NCBI GenBank assembly: GCA_047517485.1
Contig: JAKZSU010000038.1
Location: forward strand, 1 to 32,116
Source of the DNA: JAKZSU01 sp047517485
GTDB taxonomy: Bacteria > Pseudomonadota > Alphaproteobacteria > UBA7887
DNA length: 32,116 nucleotides
Direction: 5' to 3'
The stretch's first letter is position 1. Every line of letters begins with the position of its first letter. Below are positions 15,128 through 22,759 of the stretch, one piece after another. The translations under genes were made by a program, and so were the position numbers. The notes under the pieces were generated by a model. The model ran no database searches and had not been told where the DNA came from. It was given only the letters and a program-made list of their open reading frames with translations.

Positions 15128-16480
15128 CTACCAGCCGACCTCCTTCTGGCGCGCGATCACCGACTTGGCTTGCTGCTCGAACGCCAGGGCTTCGCCGAAG
15201 GTGGTCACGCCGACCTCGGCGAGACGCGGCAGCGCGCTGGCCCACAGCTCGGCGGTGACCAACGCGTCGCCGAGCGCGGTATGCCGCCCGTTGATCGCGA
15301 TGCCCCATCGCCGCGCCATGGCATCGAGGGTCATATTGGCTTGGTCGGGCTCGAGCGCGGCGCCGAGACGGAGCAAATCGAGCGCGGGCGGCGGCCGCCA
15401 GTCGAGATCGAAGCGCGCCGCTTCCGCCGCCAGGATCGCCAGGTCGAAGCCGATATTGTGCCCGACCACCACCAGCCCCGAGACCAAGCGAGCCACCTCG
15501 GGGTACAGACTGTCGTACGACGGCGCATCGGCGACCATGGCATCGGTGATGCCGTGGATCCGGGTCGAATGCGCCGGGATCTCGATGCCGGGGGCAACCA
15601 GGCGATCGAATACGTCGCCGCGATAGAGCCGCGGTCCACGGGCAAGAACCGCGCCGATCGACACCGTGCGGTCGCTGGCGGTATCGAGCCCGGTGGTCTC
15701 CAAATCGAGCACCACGACGGGAAGCTCGGCGAGCGCGGTGTGGTCATCGAAGGGCGTCGGCGCGGGCGCGCGGTCGTGCAACGACAGATCGTGATCGACA
15801 CCGTGACCGAGCGCGCCCGCGCCGCCGGCGAAACTGTAGACCGCCGCCGCCGGATCGCCGAGTGACGCGACCTTGGCGGCCAGGGCGCCGCCGCCGGCCA
15901 ACAGAATTTCGGCATCGACCGGCGCGCCGGCAGCGGCCGCGCGATCCGCCGCGCGTACCGCTGAGGCGCGATCGAGCGCGGCATAGACACTGGTCCCCAC
16001 CGCCACTCGGTCGGATCCCAGAAGCGCTTTCGCCGCCGCGCTCACCAGGCTGACCTGGCCGCTCGCCGTCGCCACCACCACCGCTTCGCCGAGCACCGCG
16101 ATGATGGCCGCCAGGCGATCGTCGCGCCGCGCATCGCTGGTCGCCAAGGCGGCGCCGACATCGGCGACCAGATCGACCAGGCGCGCCATGCCGGGATCGA
16201 TATCGTCATCGGCGGCGGGCCGCCCCGCGGCCAAGCGGCGCGCGATCACCGCCGCCAAATCGCCGCGCACCCGCGCGATGCCGGCGCGGACGCGAACACT
16301 CCGCCAGCGCAAACCGACAACCGCGCCCAAGCCGGCAAGCGCCGCCACCAAGCCGAGGCCCGCCGCCGGCGCCAACCAACCCGGGCGCAACGCGGCACCG
16401 ACCCCGGCGCCCGCCAGCGCCACGATCGCCATGGCGATGATGACGATCAGCGCGTCGGTGCGCTTGCGGCCGTCGGCCAT
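15128..16480 (-). CDS. membrane-anchored DEDDh 3'-5' exonuclease (DnaQ/PolC-epsilon type) with PAS-like middle region
   Basis: 450 residues in three parts. Two hydrophobic helices (about 9-30 and 37-57) form a membrane anchor. A middle region (about 65-240) has a PAS-like stretch, LAAIIAVLGEAVVVATASGQVSLVSAAAKALL. The C-terminal DnaQ-like exonuclease (about 253-425) has the DEDDh residues: Asp259 and Glu261 (LDLETTG), Asp346 (HNIGFD), His400 and Asp405 (RHTALGD). The exonuclease alone resembles the DNA polymerase III proofreading subunit, but the anchor and sensor-like region argue against a replication role. Its start overlaps the upstream CBS/DUF294 gene by one base (TGATG). From my knowledge of genome layouts, such pairs often accompany sodium:solute symporters, and one lies upstream here. 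Function is likely regulatory, but unproven. Confidence 0.85.
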   Translation of the reverse strand: MADGRKRTDALIVIIAMAIVALAGAGVGAALRPGWLAPAAGLGLVAALAGLGAVVGLRWRSVRVRAGIARVRGDLAAVIARRLAAGRPAADDDIDPGMARLVDLVADVGAALATSDARRDDRLAAIIAVLGEAVVVATASGQVSLVSAAAKALLGSDRVAVGTSVYAALDRASAVRAADRAAAAGAPVDAEILLAGGGALAAKVASLGDPAAAVYSFAGGAGALGHGVDHDLSLHDRAPAPTPFDDHTALAELPVVVLDLETTGLDTASDRTVSIGAVLARGPRLYRGDVFDRLVAPGIEIPAHSTRIHGITDAMVADAPSYDSLYPEVARLVSGLVVVGHNIGFDLAILAAEAARFDLDWRPPPALDLLRLGAALEPDQANMTLDAMARRWGIAINGRHTALGDALVTAELWASALPRLAEVGVTTFGEALAFEQQAKSVIARQKEVGW

Positions 16481-17952
16481 CAGAACACCGCCCCGGTGAA
16501 CTCGCTGCGGACCCGATCGCGAAGATCTTCGATCGCGCGTAGGCCATCGACCAGCAAATCGCGCTCGCGCGCCTTCAAGGTCGCCGGATCGAGCCAGTAA
16601 CCCGGGGTGCCGCCGGCGCGGAAATCGGCGATCTGCTGACGCAAGATCAGCCCGGTCACCAGCGCGAAGGCGGCGCGTAGATAATCGTGCTCATCGGTGC
16701 CGACGAGACCGGCCGCGGCCAGGGCATCGATGCGCGCCGGGGTTTCGGTGGCGTCGATCCCATTGGCGAGACACAACAGGCGCACGGTCTCGACCAACGG
16801 CAATCCAGCGTCGTATTTGAGATTGAGGCCGCGGTCGTCGCCGCCCGCATCATCCTGGGTCTTGAGCCGGCCGAACCAGCCCAAGGCGGTGCGGTGATCG
16901 CTTTGCACATCGTACATGACTTGCAGGAAGGGGTGCGCGGTGCGCATTCGCTCGGTCACATGCGCGCGCAAATGCTCGGCTAGCGTGGCATCGCCCCACA
17001 CCGGTCGGAAATCGAAGAATATGTCGGCGAGACGGGCGATCGAGGGATTACGGATGCGCGCCCAGTAATCGACCTGATCGCACCACTGGGAGACCGATTT
17101 GCGCCACAGCGCGTTGCTCGCCATCACCCCGCCGCTACACAACGGAAGGCCGACGGTGTGCAGGGTCTCGGTCATCCGCACCGCGAGATCGATGAACCAG
17201 CGATCGACCGCGCGGTGGTCGGCATCGTCATAGTCGGCGAGAATGAAACCATTGTCCTGGTCGGCGCCGATCGCGCTTTCACCGCGCCCACCGGAGCCCA
17301 TGACGATGAGGGTGAAATCGACCGGCGGCGGGCCCAGATGCTCGTCGGCCATCCGCCGCACCAGCATATCGACCACCCGGCGATGCAGATCGCTGTTGAT
17401 CTGGCTGATCAGCGCCAGAATCTCCGGCGCCGGAACATTGTCGGCGAACAATTGTTCGGCCACCGAGACCTGCTCGGCCTTGACCGCCGACATGCCGCCG
17501 ATCGTCCGATCATGGGTCAGCCGGCGGATCTGATCGACCATCTGCGCCGAGGCGACCGCCAGCGCCTCGTGCAACTCGAGCATGCCGACCGGCGCGCCGG
17601 CGGCATCGACCACCGGCATATGACGCAGGTGGCGGCGCCGCATGGTGCCCACCGCGTGGTAGAGATAATCGTCCGCCGCGATGGTCGCGACCGGCGACGA
17701 CATGACATCCTCGACCGCGGTCTCCGGCCCGACCCGGCCGGCGAGTCGGCGGGCGACGTCCTGCTCGGTGACGATGCCGGCGATTTGGCGATCGGGCCCG
17801 AGAACGATGACACACGACGCGTTCGCATCGCCGAACAGGCGCAGCAGGTCGACACAGCGCGCGCCCGCCGAGACGCAGGCCGGCGCATCGCGCATATGGT
17901 CGCGCACCATCTGGGTAAACACCGCGGTTTGCGATGCCATCATGCGGGCCAT
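16480..17952 (-). CDS. CBS-domain protein with DUF294 nucleotidyltransferase-like domain
   Basis: 490-residue soluble protein. Two CBS repeats occupy about 15-70 and 80-135 (VTEQDVARRL and TMRRRHLRHMPVVD are typical) and probably bind an adenine nucleotide. A DUF294/GlnD-like nucleotidyltransferase domain follows, with GSGGRGES at 219-226 and the metal-binding pair Asp231/Asp233 in GADQDNGF. Residues from about 330 to the end match the C-terminal DUF294 substrate-binding region. No cyclic-nucleotide domain precedes the CBS pair, unlike many relatives. ATG 17952 is chosen because a GGAG lies five bases before it. The gene is coupled to the exonuclease gene (TGATG). Family proteins are thought to modify or sense a partner; the target is unknown. 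Confidence 0.87.
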   Translation of the reverse strand: MARMMASQTAVFTQMVRDHMRDAPACVSAGARCVDLLRLFGDANASCVIVLGPDRQIAGIVTEQDVARRLAGRVGPETAVEDVMSSPVATIAADDYLYHAVGTMRRRHLRHMPVVDAAGAPVGMLELHEALAVASAQMVDQIRRLTHDRTIGGMSAVKAEQVSVAEQLFADNVPAPEILALISQINSDLHRRVVDMLVRRMADEHLGPPPVDFTLIVMGSGGRGESAIGADQDNGFILADYDDADHRAVDRWFIDLAVRMTETLHTVGLPLCSGGVMASNALWRKSVSQWCDQVDYWARIRNPSIARLADIFFDFRPVWGDATLAEHLRAHVTERMRTAHPFLQVMYDVQSDHRTALGWFGRLKTQDDAGGDDRGLNLKYDAGLPLVETVRLLCLANGIDATETPARIDALAAAGLVGTDEHDYLRAAFALVTGLILRQQIADFRAGGTPGYWLDPATLKARERDLLVDGLRAIEDLRDRVRSEFTGAVF

Positions 17953-18018
17953 GCTTGCTCCGTCAGTGGAGGCCGGGAGAGTCGAAAGTCAACGGGAGCG
18001 ACCGACCAAGCGGTGAAT

Positions 18019-18047
18019 TTGGCCCTGGCGCCCGCCGCGACTATACT
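18019..18047 (+). promoter_or_regulatory. sigma-70-type promoter for the 136-residue gene
   Basis: TTGGCC (18019-18024) and TATACT (18042-18047) are separated by 17 bp. They match four and five of six consensus bases. Transcription would start about 26-30 nt before the ATG at 18080, leaving a short leader that contains the GGGAG ribosome-binding site at 18069-18073. The site lies in the gap divergent from the CBS/DUF294 gene. Confidence 0.5.
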
Positions 18048-18079
18048 GGATTTGGCGCCACGCGGCACGGGAGCCTGAT

Positions 18080-18490
18080 ATGTTCGCGCTCTATCCAGAC
18101 CACCCCAAGGACGTCGCCGACGTGCTCGAAAGCGCCGGCCTGCTCGAGGTCTCGGAATATCGCGTTTTCGAGCTTGCCTACGCGGCGTGGTTCTCGACGG
18201 CTGGCGAGGCGCCGGACAAAAAAATGTTCGAGCGCGTCTTCTTCGCCTACCTCTACCGCGACCGGGTGCCGCCGTGGGTGCGCGCCTATACCCGCGAAAT
18301 CGTCCAGCGCGCCGACGCCGGCACCTTCGACCCCGCCGACTACGGCATCACCTATGCGCCGCCGACACCAACGATGATCTATCTCGGCGTGCGCTACGCG
18401 TTCTGGGCGGTGATGGCGCTTACCTTCATTATCGCCAGCGCCCAGGTGGTCACGGCGCCCGAGGGATGCTATTTCCCGCCGTGCTATTGA
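18080..18490 (+). CDS. 136-residue protein with a C-terminal membrane helix, unknown function
   Basis: The first 90 or so residues are soluble and helix-rich (HPKDVADVLESAGLLEVSEYRVFELAYAAW). A single hydrophobic helix follows at about 109-125 (RYAFWAVMALTFIIASAQVV), then a short tail ending with two cysteines (GCYFPPCY). I recognise no family. A GGGAG ribosome-binding site and a good promoter precede it. The 57-residue membrane-protein gene begins 18 bp after its stop and is probably co-transcribed. It diverges from the CBS/DUF294 gene. The paired C-terminal cysteines could form a disulfide or bind metal if they face the periplasm. Confidence 0.75.
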   Translation: MFALYPDHPKDVADVLESAGLLEVSEYRVFELAYAAWFSTAGEAPDKKMFERVFFAYLYRDRVPPWVRAYTREIVQRADAGTFDPADYGITYAPPTPTMIYLGVRYAFWAVMALTFIIASAQVVTAPEGCYFPPCY

Positions 18491-18508
18491 CTGAACCGGC
18501 GCCTTGAA

Positions 18509-18682
18509 ATGTCTTCCATCGTCAACATCGTCTTCCTCGTGGTCACCGCGGCAATCGCGGTGCACGCCGTCACCTATCGCGACAAGCAGGGCCACAAGGA
18601 CTGGGTCCGCCTGCTATTCGGCTGCATCGCCCTGGTATTCTTCCTGCGCGTGCTGCTGGTCGACGTGCTGGGGATTATCTAG
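18509..18682 (+). CDS. 57-residue two-helix membrane protein, unknown function
   Basis: Short frame with ATG at 18509 and TAG at 18680. The product has an N-terminal hydrophobic helix (IVNIVFLVVTAAIAVHAV), a charged loop (TYRDKQGHKDWVR) and a second helix (LLFGCIALVFFLRVLL). This is a hairpin membrane protein with the basic loop probably cytoplasmic. It follows the 136-residue gene by 18 bp on the same strand. Codon use is like its neighbours, with GC-rich third positions, which supports real coding. The ribosome-binding site is weak, so translation may depend on the upstream gene. No family recognised. Its stop lies 8 bp from the convergent TPR gene. Confidence 0.6.
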   Translation: MSSIVNIVFLVVTAAIAVHAVTYRDKQGHKDWVRLLFGCIALVFFLRVLLVDVLGII

Positions 18683-18690
18683 CCACCGAT

Positions 18691-19266
18691 TCATTGCTGA
18701 TACGGCCGCTGCTCCTCGTCTTCTTCCGGCACGCTGAGAACCCGCTCGTCGTCGGGTTTGGCGAGCTCGGCCCGCAAATAGCCGAGGCGGTCGGCGATGG
18801 TTGGCGGGGCGTCCGACTGGTTGCGCAGGAAGCGGGTCATCCAGTGCGGGCCCTCGGCGAGTTCGGGGTCGAGTTCGAGGGCGCGGGCGTAGTCGGCGAT
18901 CGCCGCTTCGTACGATCCCATGCGGTCGTGCAGGATGCCGCGATTGGCGTAAGTGCCGCCGAAGTCGGGCTCGGCGGCGATGGCGGCGGCGAAAGCGGCG
19001 AGCGCGTCGTCGGCGCGACCGAGCTGCAGCAGGCTTTGGGCGACCCCCCGGAGCGCAAAGGGATTTTGCGGCTCGAGCGCCACCCGATCGGCGTAGAGCG
19101 CCAGCGCGCGCGGGTAATCGGCGTCCTCGAACGCGCGGTCGGCGGCGGATTGGGCATCAAGCGCCGGATCGCGCTGGCCGATCAGACCGTCGAACAAAAA
19201 CCACGCAATGCTGGCGATCGCGAGACCGACCGCGACGCGCTTCCACAAGCCGTCGGACAACGCCAT
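18691..19266 (-). CDS. TPR-repeat protein with N-terminal membrane anchor
   Basis: 191 residues. A hydrophobic helix near the N-terminus (VAVGLAIASIAWFLFDGL, about 11-28) anchors the protein, followed by three or so tetratricopeptide repeats (about 40-145; for example YANRGILHDRMGSYEAAIADYARALELDPE). The tail is acidic (VPEEDEEQRPYQQ). TPR domains bind other proteins; the partner is unknown. The start lies one base after the stop of the 76-residue membrane-protein gene (TGAAATG), so the two are coupled. This pair follows the sodium:solute symporter on the same strand, though a terminator hairpin separates them from it. Confidence 0.85.
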   Translation of the reverse strand: MALSDGLWKRVAVGLAIASIAWFLFDGLIGQRDPALDAQSAADRAFEDADYPRALALYADRVALEPQNPFALRGVAQSLLQLGRADDALAAFAAAIAAEPDFGGTYANRGILHDRMGSYEAAIADYARALELDPELAEGPHWMTRFLRNQSDAPPTIADRLGYLRAELAKPDDERVLSVPEEDEEQRPYQQ

Positions 19267-19267
19267 T

Positions 19268-19498
19268 TCAGGCCCCGCCGTAGAGCCGGAAATTGAACAA
19301 CGCTGAGAAAAACAGACAGAGCACGGTCGCGATCACCCAGGCACGGCGTTTCTGGCCGGCGATTTCGTCGCCGGATAATTCGCGGTCGAGCTTGCGTTGC
19401 AAGCGCCGGACGCTGAGCACCCAGATGACCCGGCTCGCCGGCCACCACAGCGCGGCGGCGAGCGCGAGCGTCCACAGCAGATAGGCTTCGCCGGTCAT
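19268..19498 (-). CDS. 76-residue two-helix membrane protein, unknown function
   Basis: Small protein with a hydrophobic N-terminal helix (AYLLWTLALAAALWWPASRVIWVL), a strongly charged middle (RRLQRKLDRELSGDEIAGQKRR) and a second helix (AWVIATVLCLFFSALFNF) near the C-terminus. The charged loop should face the cytoplasm. No clear Shine-Dalgarno sequence precedes the ATG. It is tightly coupled to the TPR gene. It follows the symporter gene, and small two-helix proteins do sometimes partner transporters, but the terminator between them weakens that reading. I do not recognise the family. Confidence 0.7.
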   Translation of the reverse strand: MTGEAYLLWTLALAAALWWPASRVIWVLSVRRLQRKLDRELSGDEIAGQKRRAWVIATVLCLFFSALFNFRLYGGA

Positions 19499-19516
19499 AG
19501 CGGCCGCGGGCTTGGC

Positions 19517-19561
19517 AATGAGAAACGGCGGCCGAACGGGAAGGAACCCGCCGGCCGCCGT
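19517..19561 (-). terminator. rho-independent-type terminator after the symporter gene
   Basis: ACGGCGGCCG (19525-19534) pairs perfectly with CGGCCGCCGT (19552-19561), and an inner CGGG/CCCG stem (19537-19540 with 19547-19550) lies within. On the minus strand the hairpin begins seven bases after the symporter stop and is followed by TTTCTCATT. The T-run is short, so termination may be incomplete and allow some read-through into the 76-residue gene. Confidence 0.6.
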
Positions 19562-19567
19562 GTTGGG

Positions 19568-21532
19568 TTATTGCTTGTCGAGCGCAAGCTCTACGTCGCC
19601 GATATCCTCCTGTAGCGCCTCGACGTCGCGTGCCGGGACGGTCGACATCTCGAGCTTGTAGGCGAGGAACCACATCATCACCACGCCGATCACCCACCAC
19701 AGAATCTGCCACGCCCAGATCGACGGAATGCCGAAGGTCCAGGTCGTCGCATCCAGCGGCGAGCCAAAGATCGTGTTGCCGATCACCGCGCCCGGTCCGA
19801 TGGCGAAAATGAACCAGACGATGACGAAGACCCAGGCGCGCGGGATCAGCGCCCGCTTCTCCGGCGACAGGCCGGCGTGTTCGCGCAAGAAAGTATGGAA
19901 AGTCATCTTGTGCTTGTGATCGTCCTGGTTCTGGGTGACGAACGAGACCAGAACGGCGATGCCGAGGTTGAACAAGATGCCCCAGCCCGCCGAATGAATG
20001 GTCAGTGGCCAGCGGCCCCAGGCTTCGATACCGAACCAGGTCTGGCCGATTGATTCGGTCAGCGTGACCGCGACGAGGCCGGCGATCAGCCCCAAGGTCA
20101 CGCCCGACCGGGTGAGCCACGGCCACCAGCAGATGGCGATCAGCGACGGCCACATCTGGAAGCCATAGGCCACCGCGAGGCCGCCGAGCAGCACCAGCGC
20201 ATCCGACGAGGTCGTCGCCACCACCAGCGCCGCGAGGACGATCGCCGCGACACCGATACGGCCGGCGAGCTTCTGCTGGGCGTGGGTGGCGCTCGGCATC
20301 AGGTAATGCTTCAGCAGATCGCGGGTCAGCATGCCGGCGGCGGTCGACATATAGGCGGCACCCGTCGACTGCATCGCCGCCAGCGCGCAGACCGACAACA
20401 GACCGACCAGCCATGGCGCGGTATCGGCCATCAGATTGATCAACTGCGGCACCAACATGCCTTGCTTGCCGGTGGCCGCCATGATGTCGCCGCCGCCGAG
20501 CCCGGCGCCCATGACATTGTTGACCAGGTCGGGGAACGCTTCGTTCATCGCGGTATCGGCGCCGAGCAGATGCGCGCCCATGCCCTGGGTCGCGGTGAAG
20601 GCGAACAGGATCAGGCCGATGCCGAACGACGACGCCCACACTTGCTGCGGCGCGAAGGGTTTCGGGCTCTTGTTCGAGAACGCCCACATGGTGAACGCCG
20701 GCGCCGACTGAATACCCATCAGCGCGAACATGTAACTCAGTACCATGATCCCGGTCCACGCACCGCCGACCGCCTTGGCCCCCGCGTCGACAAATTGGAT
20801 GACCCCGGGTATGGCGATGTAATGGCTGTAGCCGTCGGGGGTCAATTTTTCGTCGATCGTGGTCAGCGCGGCGATACCGGCGGTCAGATTGTCAATGCCG
20901 CCGATGTAGCTGTAGGAAATAATGCCGATCGCGATGATGCCGCCGGCGAGCAGCAGGCATTGCACGGTATCGACATAGGCGACGGCGCGCAGGCCGCCCG
21001 AGGCGACATAGATGATCACCACCGCCGAAAGCAGCCACATCCCCACCTCGACATCGAGCATGCCGTCGGTGAGCACGTTGAACAGGAAGCCGGAGGCGCG
21101 CAGTTGGATGCCGAGATAGGGCACCGAGAACACCAGCGCGACGATTACCACCAGCACTCGGATGATGTCGGAGCGGAAATAGTCGGACAGCATCTCGCCG
21201 GGGGTGACGAAACCGAATCGTTTGCCGATCATCCATTGCCGTTTGAGGAACATCACGCCGGTAAAGGGAATCGTGATCGCATAGAACGACGCGTAGGCAT
21301 AGGGCAGGCCGTCGCGATAGATCAGCCCGGGATGCCCCATGAAGGTCCACCCCGAGAACGATGTCGCGGTCGCCGCGAGCACGAACACCCAGATCGAGAT
21401 ACCGCGACCGGCGATGAAATAATCGCTCGCCGTGCGCGCGCTGATCGCGCCCTTGATGCCCCAGAATATGCAGTAGGCCCAATACAGGGCCACGAAGATA
21501 AACAGCCAGACGATCTTGGCTTCGACTTCCAT
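19568..21532 (-). CDS. sodium:solute symporter family (SSS) transporter
   Basis: 654-residue inner-membrane transporter with about 13-14 hydrophobic segments. The N-terminal pattern SDYFIAGRGISIWVFVLAATATSFSGWTFMG and the following GLPYAYASFYAITIPF are typical of SSS proteins that import organic acids, amino acids or sugars with sodium. ATG 21532 is chosen because a GAGGGGG ribosome-binding site precedes it and the extra upstream residues of the open frame are not membrane-like. The C-terminus is acidic (VEALQEDIGDVELALDKQ). The substrate is not evident. A CBS/DUF294 and exonuclease pair lies downstream on the same strand; such pairs are often found beside SSS transporters. Confidence 0.9.
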   Translation of the reverse strand: MEVEAKIVWLFIFVALYWAYCIFWGIKGAISARTASDYFIAGRGISIWVFVLAATATSFSGWTFMGHPGLIYRDGLPYAYASFYAITIPFTGVMFLKRQWMIGKRFGFVTPGEMLSDYFRSDIIRVLVVIVALVFSVPYLGIQLRASGFLFNVLTDGMLDVEVGMWLLSAVVIIYVASGGLRAVAYVDTVQCLLLAGGIIAIGIISYSYIGGIDNLTAGIAALTTIDEKLTPDGYSHYIAIPGVIQFVDAGAKAVGGAWTGIMVLSYMFALMGIQSAPAFTMWAFSNKSPKPFAPQQVWASSFGIGLILFAFTATQGMGAHLLGADTAMNEAFPDLVNNVMGAGLGGGDIMAATGKQGMLVPQLINLMADTAPWLVGLLSVCALAAMQSTGAAYMSTAAGMLTRDLLKHYLMPSATHAQQKLAGRIGVAAIVLAALVVATTSSDALVLLGGLAVAYGFQMWPSLIAICWWPWLTRSGVTLGLIAGLVAVTLTESIGQTWFGIEAWGRWPLTIHSAGWGILFNLGIAVLVSFVTQNQDDHKHKMTFHTFLREHAGLSPEKRALIPRAWVFVIVWFIFAIGPGAVIGNTIFGSPLDATTWTFGIPSIWAWQILWWVIGVVMMWFLAYKLEMSTVPARDVEALQEDIGDVELALDKQ

Positions 21533-21887
21533 GACGTCCCCCTCGGTCGTCGCGGTCGCCAATTTTGGCGCCGCCCCTTTAAGACTCGCATCCTCGCCGC
21601 GCTCCGCTGACGGGTATGCGAACACCATCCGCGACGCGCCAACCTGCGGCTGGAGCTTTGTCGCGGTCTTTCGAGCGATGACTGTTTCACGTCCGTTGGC
21701 AAACGGTCAACGCAAAACATGGTATTCGCAGGCGCGCCGCCCCGATCGTGTGGCGGCTGGGACACGCTTTTTACGATGCGGGAGATTGCCAAGTGGCGAC
21801 GGCGATTCGATGTTTCCTCGCCGATCCCGGTAAGATCGCTCGCCGGCCCACCGAAGGACGGCGAAATTTGGGACGAGGACGAATTCG
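21533..21887. other. 355-bp divergent intergenic region
   Basis: Lies between the symporter gene (-) and the sugar-isomerase-like gene (+). A small inverted repeat, CCGTT-GGCA-AACGG, sits at 21693-21706. A minus-strand TTGACC lies beside it, but no convincing -10 follows. I found no protein-coding frame with a supported start, no RNA gene and no clear promoter. The region must carry the promoters of both flanking genes. Confidence 0.4.
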
Positions 21888-22742
21888 ATGCGTGAATTGG
21901 GCGACCGGTTGGATCTGTTGGCGATCAACACCGCGACTTTCGGCTACCAGTGGCCGATCGAGAATACCATCGATTTGCTGGCCGCGCGCGGCATCGGCGG
22001 CATCGCGCCGTGGCGCCGCGAGATCGAGGACTCGGGCGCCGATGTTGGCGCGGTCGCGCGACGCATCAAGGACGCCGGGCTGGTGGTCACCGGCTATTGC
22101 CGCAGCCGCACCCTCACCGGCGCTACCTCGGCCGAACGCGGCGCAGCGATCGACGAAAACCGACGCGCGCTCGATATCGCCGCGGCGATCGGCGCGCGCT
22201 GCTACATCATGGTGGTGGGGAGCGTATACGAGGGCAGCCGCGACCTCGAAGGCGCACGGGCGCAAGCCCTTGACGGTGTCGCGGCGCTGCTCGACCATGC
22301 GCGCGACGTGGGCGTGCCCTTGGCGCTCGAACCGCTCCACCCGATGACCGCCGGCGACCGCAGCTGTCTCAACACCCTGGGCCAGGCGCTCGACTGGTGC
22401 GACCGGCTCGACCCCGACCGCGACGGACGCATCGGAGTCGCCGCCGACGTCTATCACATCTGGTGGGACCCGGCGCTCGCGGCCCAAATCGGGCGCACCG
22501 GCGCCGATCGCCTGCTCGCCTATCACATCTCCGATTGGCTGGTGCCGACGCGCGACCTGATCACCGATCGCGGCATGATGGGCGACGGCGTGATCGACCT
22601 CAAGGCGATCCGCCGATCGATCGAGGGCGCCGGATACGACGGCTTGTGCGAGGCGGAAATTTTCTCCGCCAAAAACTGGTGGAAACGCGACCCCGCCGCG
22701 ACACTGGACGTCTGCATCGAACGATTTCAGAGCGTGGTGTGA
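21888..22742 (+). CDS. sugar-phosphate isomerase/epimerase-like TIM-barrel protein
   Basis: 284-residue protein of the xylose-isomerase-like TIM-barrel superfamily (AP endonuclease 2 fold). Candidate metal ligands sit at the ends of successive strands: the Glu of LALEPLHP, the Asp of GVAADVYHIWWD, the His of LLAYHISDW and the Glu of LCEAEIFS. This is the usual divalent-metal site of these isomerases and epimerases. A GAGGA ribosome-binding site precedes the ATG. Relatives act on sugars, inositols or hydroxypyruvate, and the substrate here is unknown. It stands alone, convergent with the alpha/beta hydrolase gene 17 bp away, so the neighbourhood does not narrow the function. Confidence 0.85.
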   Translation: MRELGDRLDLLAINTATFGYQWPIENTIDLLAARGIGGIAPWRREIEDSGADVGAVARRIKDAGLVVTGYCRSRTLTGATSAERGAAIDENRRALDIAAAIGARCYIMVVGSVYEGSRDLEGARAQALDGVAALLDHARDVGVPLALEPLHPMTAGDRSCLNTLGQALDWCDRLDPDRDGRIGVAADVYHIWWDPALAAQIGRTGADRLLAYHISDWLVPTRDLITDRGMMGDGVIDLKAIRRSIEGAGYDGLCEAEIFSAKNWWKRDPAATLDVCIERFQSVV

Positions 22743-22759
22743 GGGAAGTGACCGCCGCC

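Noticed and set aside
19182..20759. 525-codon open frame on the minus strand
   Set aside because: Runs in another frame of the symporter gene and across the terminator and small genes; Arg-rich with no recognisable domain.
20282..21610. 442-codon open frame on the plus strand
   Set aside because: Antisense to the sodium:solute symporter gene, with low-complexity charged composition and no ribosome-binding site.
21693..21706. CCGTT-GGCA-AACGG hairpin in the symporter/isomerase gap
   Set aside because: Only five base pairs, and no related copy was seen near either start, so it is noted in the region entry but not claimed as an operator.
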